DNA of 9,987 nt, taken from Deferribacteres bacterium. Its GTDB lineage: Bacteria; Nitrospirota; Thermodesulfovibrionia; UBA6902. Of this stretch, positions 7,299-9,987 are shown one piece after another. A program made the translations under genes and the position numbers. The stretch is taken from the NCBI GenBank assembly GCA_030598625.1, contig JAUVPO010000048.1, positions 1-9,987 of the forward strand, in the 5' to 3' direction. Position 1 is the stretch's first letter. Each line of letters opens with the position of its first letter. Under the pieces are notes generated by a model, which was not told where the DNA came from, made no database searches, and saw nothing but the letters and a program-made list of their open reading frames with translations.

Positions 7299-8339
7299 AT
7301 GGTCAAAGTATTAATTGTCGATGATTCAGCCTTTATAAGAAACGTGCTCACCAACATGCTCTCATCGGACCCCGATATTAAAGTCGTTGGTATCGCGAAG
7401 AATGGCATAGAGGCTATTGAAAAAACAGCGGAGCTTAAGCCTGATCTGGTAACAATGGATGTTGAAATGCCTAAAATGAACGGCATCGAAGCATTGAAAC
7501 ATATAATGACGATAAATCCGGTTCCTGTCTTAATGGTAAGCGCCGTAACTACCGAAGGGGCAAAGGAAACGCTTGATGCCCTTGAAATCGGCGCCGTTGA
7601 CTTTATACCAAAAAATCTATCAGATCTTTCTTTCAATATAGTCAAAATCAAAGAGCTTTTAATAGAAAAAATAAAGAAAATAGCTGAAAGAGGATTGGTT
7701 TTAAACAAGATAAATTACTCTCCTAAACCGCTACAGACGCCGGAGGCAAAAAAATCCACTATTTGCAGGGAAATAAGAGTTGTTGCTATCGGTACATCAA
7801 CAGGTGGACCAAAGGCATTATATAACATAATCAGTAAAATCCCCAAAGATTTTCCCGTTCCCATTCTTATCGCGCAACACATGCCGTCGGCCTTTACAGG
7901 TCCATTTGCAGAGAGGTTGAATCAATTGAGCAGCATAGATGTAAAAGAAGCGGAAAACGGCGAAATCATTAAAAGGGGAACTGCATATGTAGCTCCCGGC
8001 GCAGGACATATGGGTGTAACCGGCAATAGAATGACGGAGACTTCAATAAACATATCCGCAGACGATGGAAAATATATATATAAACCTTCCGTTGACCTGC
8101 TTATGCTTTCGATCTCAGCAAACTTTTCCGGTCGGGTGCTTGGTGTTATTCTCACAGGTTTGGGGAATGACGGCGAAAAAGGTATAAGGGACATCAAGAA
8201 TAAAGGCGGAAAAGTCATTGCGGAGAGTAAAGAAACCTGTGTCGTATATGGAATGCCCAAGGCAATAATTGAAGCAGGGCTTGCAGACAAGATCGTTCCA
8301 CTGGATAATATAGCCGCTGAGATCGTCAATTCGCTTTAA
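7299..8339 (+). CDS. cheB: Chemotaxis protein-glutamate methylesterase CheB
   Basis: CheB removes methyl groups (and may deamidate glutamines) on chemoreceptors, opposing CheR. The 346-residue protein has an N-terminal receiver domain (about 1-120; acidic D8/D9, phospho-acceptor D54 in TMDVEMPKMNG, K105 in FIPKNLSD), a linker to about 155 and the methylesterase domain to the end. The catalytic triad is visible: S167 in GTSTGGP, H194 in AQHMP and D291 in LTGLGNDG (most relatives have GMGNDG). Phosphorylation by CheA should relieve inhibition by the receiver. The ribosome binding site is modest (AAAAGG at 7287-7292), unlike the strong sites of the preceding genes, which would fit lower expression. 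It is the last gene of the che cluster; no clear hairpin terminator follows. CheD, often found beside CheB, is absent from the window. Confidence 0.97.
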   Translation: MVKVLIVDDSAFIRNVLTNMLSSDPDIKVVGIAKNGIEAIEKTAELKPDLVTMDVEMPKMNGIEALKHIMTINPVPVLMVSAVTTEGAKETLDALEIGAVDFIPKNLSDLSFNIVKIKELLIEKIKKIAERGLVLNKINYSPKPLQTPEAKKSTICREIRVVAIGTSTGGPKALYNIISKIPKDFPVPILIAQHMPSAFTGPFAERLNQLSSIDVKEAENGEIIKRGTAYVAPGAGHMGVTGNRMTETSINISADDGKYIYKPSVDLLMLSISANFSGRVLGVILTGLGNDGEKGIRDIKNKGGKVIAESKETCVVYGMPKAIIEAGLADKIVPLDNIAAEIVNSL

Positions 8340-8375
8340 GCTGAAAATCTCGATGCTTTGAAGGACTTATACGAT

Positions 8376-8403
8376 TAAAGCAAACAGTAAGATTATCCGA
8401 TAA
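8376..8403 (+). promoter_or_regulatory. Putative sigma-28 (FliA) promoter for the sensor gene
   Basis: TAAAG begins at 8376 and TCCGATAA lies at 8396-8403 with 16 bases between TAAA and the octamer, exactly as at 225-252. The extended -10 context TCCGATAAT is also shared. It sits 37 bases after cheB and about 93 bases before the next start codon, a layout parallel to the first site. This would put the downstream sensor in the same flagellar regulon while separating it from the che operon transcript. Confidence 0.55.
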
Positions 8404-8429
8404 TAACATAGGAAAGTCCGGGACAACCC

Positions 8430-8453
8430 ATATATATATATTTATATATATAA
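8430..8453. repeat. TA-dinucleotide tract between cheB and the sensor gene
   Basis: A 24-base run made only of A and T, nearly all alternating TA with one TTT interruption, lies in the presumed leader of the sensor gene. It is close to self-complementary. It could be an easily melted promoter element, a weak hairpin in the leader or simple slippage-prone low complexity. No function can be assigned from sequence. Confidence 0.5.
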
Positions 8454-8496
8454 GAGAATTTTAATTTAATGAACATTGTCGTTCCGGCGTTGTCTA

Positions 8497-9987
8497 ATGT
8501 TGAAAACGATTAGGAATAAGTTTGTTCTTTTATTTATTTTTCTTGTTACTGTTACGATTATTCTGATTGGTATTGTCAGCGACTATACTATCCAAAGGCA
8601 AATTACCCAAAGTGTTGCAGAGTCTTTTTTGGATGACCTGACGGATGAAACTTCAAAAATCGAGACTTTCCTGAGCAAAGTTAAAGCAGATCTCGATATG
8701 TTCTCCGGCGAGTCCCTTCATAATCTCATTACGGCTCTTGATAATGGAGATAAAAACAATATAGCCAGGCAGCGTTTACATTTGGAAAATAAATTTATTA
8801 AGTACATGGAGGTAAAGAGGATATATTCACAGATCAGCTATCTAAATATACGGGGCAAAGAGATTTTAAAGGCGGAATTTGACGGGGAAAAGGCTTTTAT
8901 TTCCAGAGAGGAACCCATAGATAAAGATACCAAAATTTACTTAGATACTATGAAACTTAACAAGGGACTGCTTTATGTGTCCCCCTTGCGGCTTAACAGG
9001 GAGCACGGCAAGATAAAGACGCCGCGTGAACCGATCATCAGCTATGCCAAACCTGTCTTTAATGACGCGGGCAAAAAGGCCGGCATCATTACTATGGATA
9101 TTTTAGTGGGGAATTTACTGGAGAAATTAAATAATATTGAATCAGGCCAATTAACGCTTGTTAACAAAGACGGTTATTTCCTGAGTCATCCTGATAAAAA
9201 CAGGGAATTAGGATTTGATATTGCCGGAAATGAGGGGGAACGGCTGCAGAAGTACTACCCCCACCATGCCGGAAAAATCATGACCGGGGGGTCCGGTTAT
9301 GTGGATACCGGCAGAGGATGGGTAACTACCTGGCTCTACTGGTTTTACAATCCTGGAGATGAACTCCTTGTTTATAAAAATATCTTTCCCAATAAAACAG
9401 ATAAAACCACTTACTGGATACTAATCAAATCAGGAAACAAGAAGAGACTTATAGGCAGTCTTATGACGATAAGAGGAGTGATGCTGGGAATATCGCTGTT
9501 GTTTTTTACCGTCACCTTTCCTGTAATCGTATTTTTCGGCTTAAGACTGACCAATTCCATATCCAAGTTAAAAAAGGCCATGGAAGGCTTTGAAAAAGGA
9601 GAAGGGATTGAGAGTTTAAACATTAACGCACATGATGAGTTCAGTGATCTGACCCGCTCATTTGTAACAATGTCGGAAAGTCTTTACGTTACTAAAACAA
9701 GCCTGAACACGGAATTCGCGCGTCTCAAGAACCTTGTTAATTTCAGCAGATTGGTGGGAGAGGAAATTTCCGAAAAAGAGTGTTACACTATACTTATTAA
9801 ATACCTGTCCAAAAGTTTTTACTTTGACAAGGTCATGGCCGTCAGCTTCAACAACAGCGAAAATATCGCTGAGGTCGTTATTACATACGAGAATAAAGAC
9901 GGCGAGCTGGTCATTGCCCTTTCCCCCCACTCTGATTTAGAGGTCCTTCAGGATGCCAGATTCTGCAGGGCCATGAGATCCGGCCGG
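8497..9987 (+). CDS. Membrane sensor protein with Cache, HAMP and GAF domains (partial)
   Basis: The frame is open from ATG 8497 to the window end (497 codons seen, 3' end missing). Residues 9-28 are a transmembrane helix after a short basic start. Residues about 30-325 are a periplasmic dCache-type ligand sensor, with the characteristic stretches LYVSPLRLNREHG (159-171) and PIISYAKPVFNDAGKKAGII (179-198) and a second lobe near LTLVNKDGYFLSHPDKN (219-235). A second transmembrane helix spans about 327-349, HAMP follows (about 350-398), and a GAF-like domain begins near 408. The output domain is cut off, so histidine kinase, diguanylate cyclase or another enzyme are all possible; a GAF after HAMP makes an ordinary chemoreceptor less likely. 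There is no good ribosome binding site; an in-frame TTG at 8476 is an alternative start. A sigma-28-like promoter lies upstream. Confidence 0.9.
   Translation, partial: MLKTIRNKFVLLFIFLVTVTIILIGIVSDYTIQRQITQSVAESFLDDLTDETSKIETFLSKVKADLDMFSGESLHNLITALDNGDKNNIARQRLHLENKFIKYMEVKRIYSQISYLNIRGKEILKAEFDGEKAFISREEPIDKDTKIYLDTMKLNKGLLYVSPLRLNREHGKIKTPREPIISYAKPVFNDAGKKAGIITMDILVGNLLEKLNNIESGQLTLVNKDGYFLSHPDKNRELGFDIAGNEGERLQKYYPHHAGKIMTGGSGYVDTGRGWVTTWLYWFYNPGDELLVYKNIFPNKTDKTTYWILIKSGNKKRLIGSLMTIRGVMLGISLLFFTVTFPVIVFFGLRLTNSISKLKKAMEGFEKGEGIESLNINAHDEFSDLTRSFVTMSESLYVTKTSLNTEFARLKNLVNFSRLVGEEISEKECYTILIKYLSKSFYFDKVMAVSFNNSENIAEVVITYENKDGELVIALSPHSDLEVLQDARFCRAMRSGR

Noticed and set aside
8354..8382. 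TGCTTT and AAAGCA inverted repeat after cheB, possible terminator
   Set aside because: Six weak pairs, a loop of about 17 bases and no T-run after it.
8469..8513. 14-codon ORF overlapping the sensor gene start, possible leader peptide
   Set aside because: No strong ribosome binding site and no regulatory codon run; chance is the simpler reading.
9734..9940. Plus-strand ORF of 68 codons near the end
   Set aside because: It lies in another frame inside the sensor protein gene, whose own frame has clear domain content.

Overview
The window is the core of a chemotaxis locus from a flagellated, Gram-negative-type bacterium of moderate-to-low GC (about 40% by eye). The mix of genes suggests an anaerobic lineage such as Desulfobacterota or Nitrospirota: a HEAT-repeat protein co-translated with CheR, tandem CheYs, a CheZ-type phosphatase outside the gamma/betaproteobacterial setting, and a Cache-HAMP-GAF sensor next door. 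That placement is inference; no rRNA or marker gene is present.

Layout, all on the + strand: 1-351 is a leader with no convincing gene but with a flagellar sigma-28-like promoter (225-252). Then follow a HEAT-repeat protein (352-1773), cheR (1773-2594), a doubtful 46-residue ORF (2591-2731), a divergent CheY (2712-3104), an E. coli-like CheY (3097-3486), cheA (3540-5396), a CheW-CheZ fusion (5526-6752), a free-standing cheW (6777-7229) and cheB (7299-8339). After a 157-base gap that holds a second promoter of the same kind (8376-8403) and a TA-rich tract, a membrane sensor protein starts at 8497 and runs off the end of the window.

How the parts work together: CheA and CheW would form the kinase core under chemoreceptors encoded elsewhere (no MCP is visible). 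CheR and CheB would methylate and demethylate those receptors. CheA phosphorylates CheB and one or both CheYs. The second CheY keeps the key E. coli CheY residues at the same numbering and is the likely motor-binding output. The phosphatase that removes the signal is fused to its own CheW domain, which would place CheZ activity inside the receptor array. CheA seems to lack the P2 CheY-docking domain. The two promoter-like sites share the same -35 core, -10 octamer and spacing, which suggests that the che operon and the downstream sensor gene both belong to the flagellar regulon.

The most notable item is the CheW-CheZ fusion with conserved catalytic Asp/Gln and a conserved CheZ C-terminal CheY-binding peptide.
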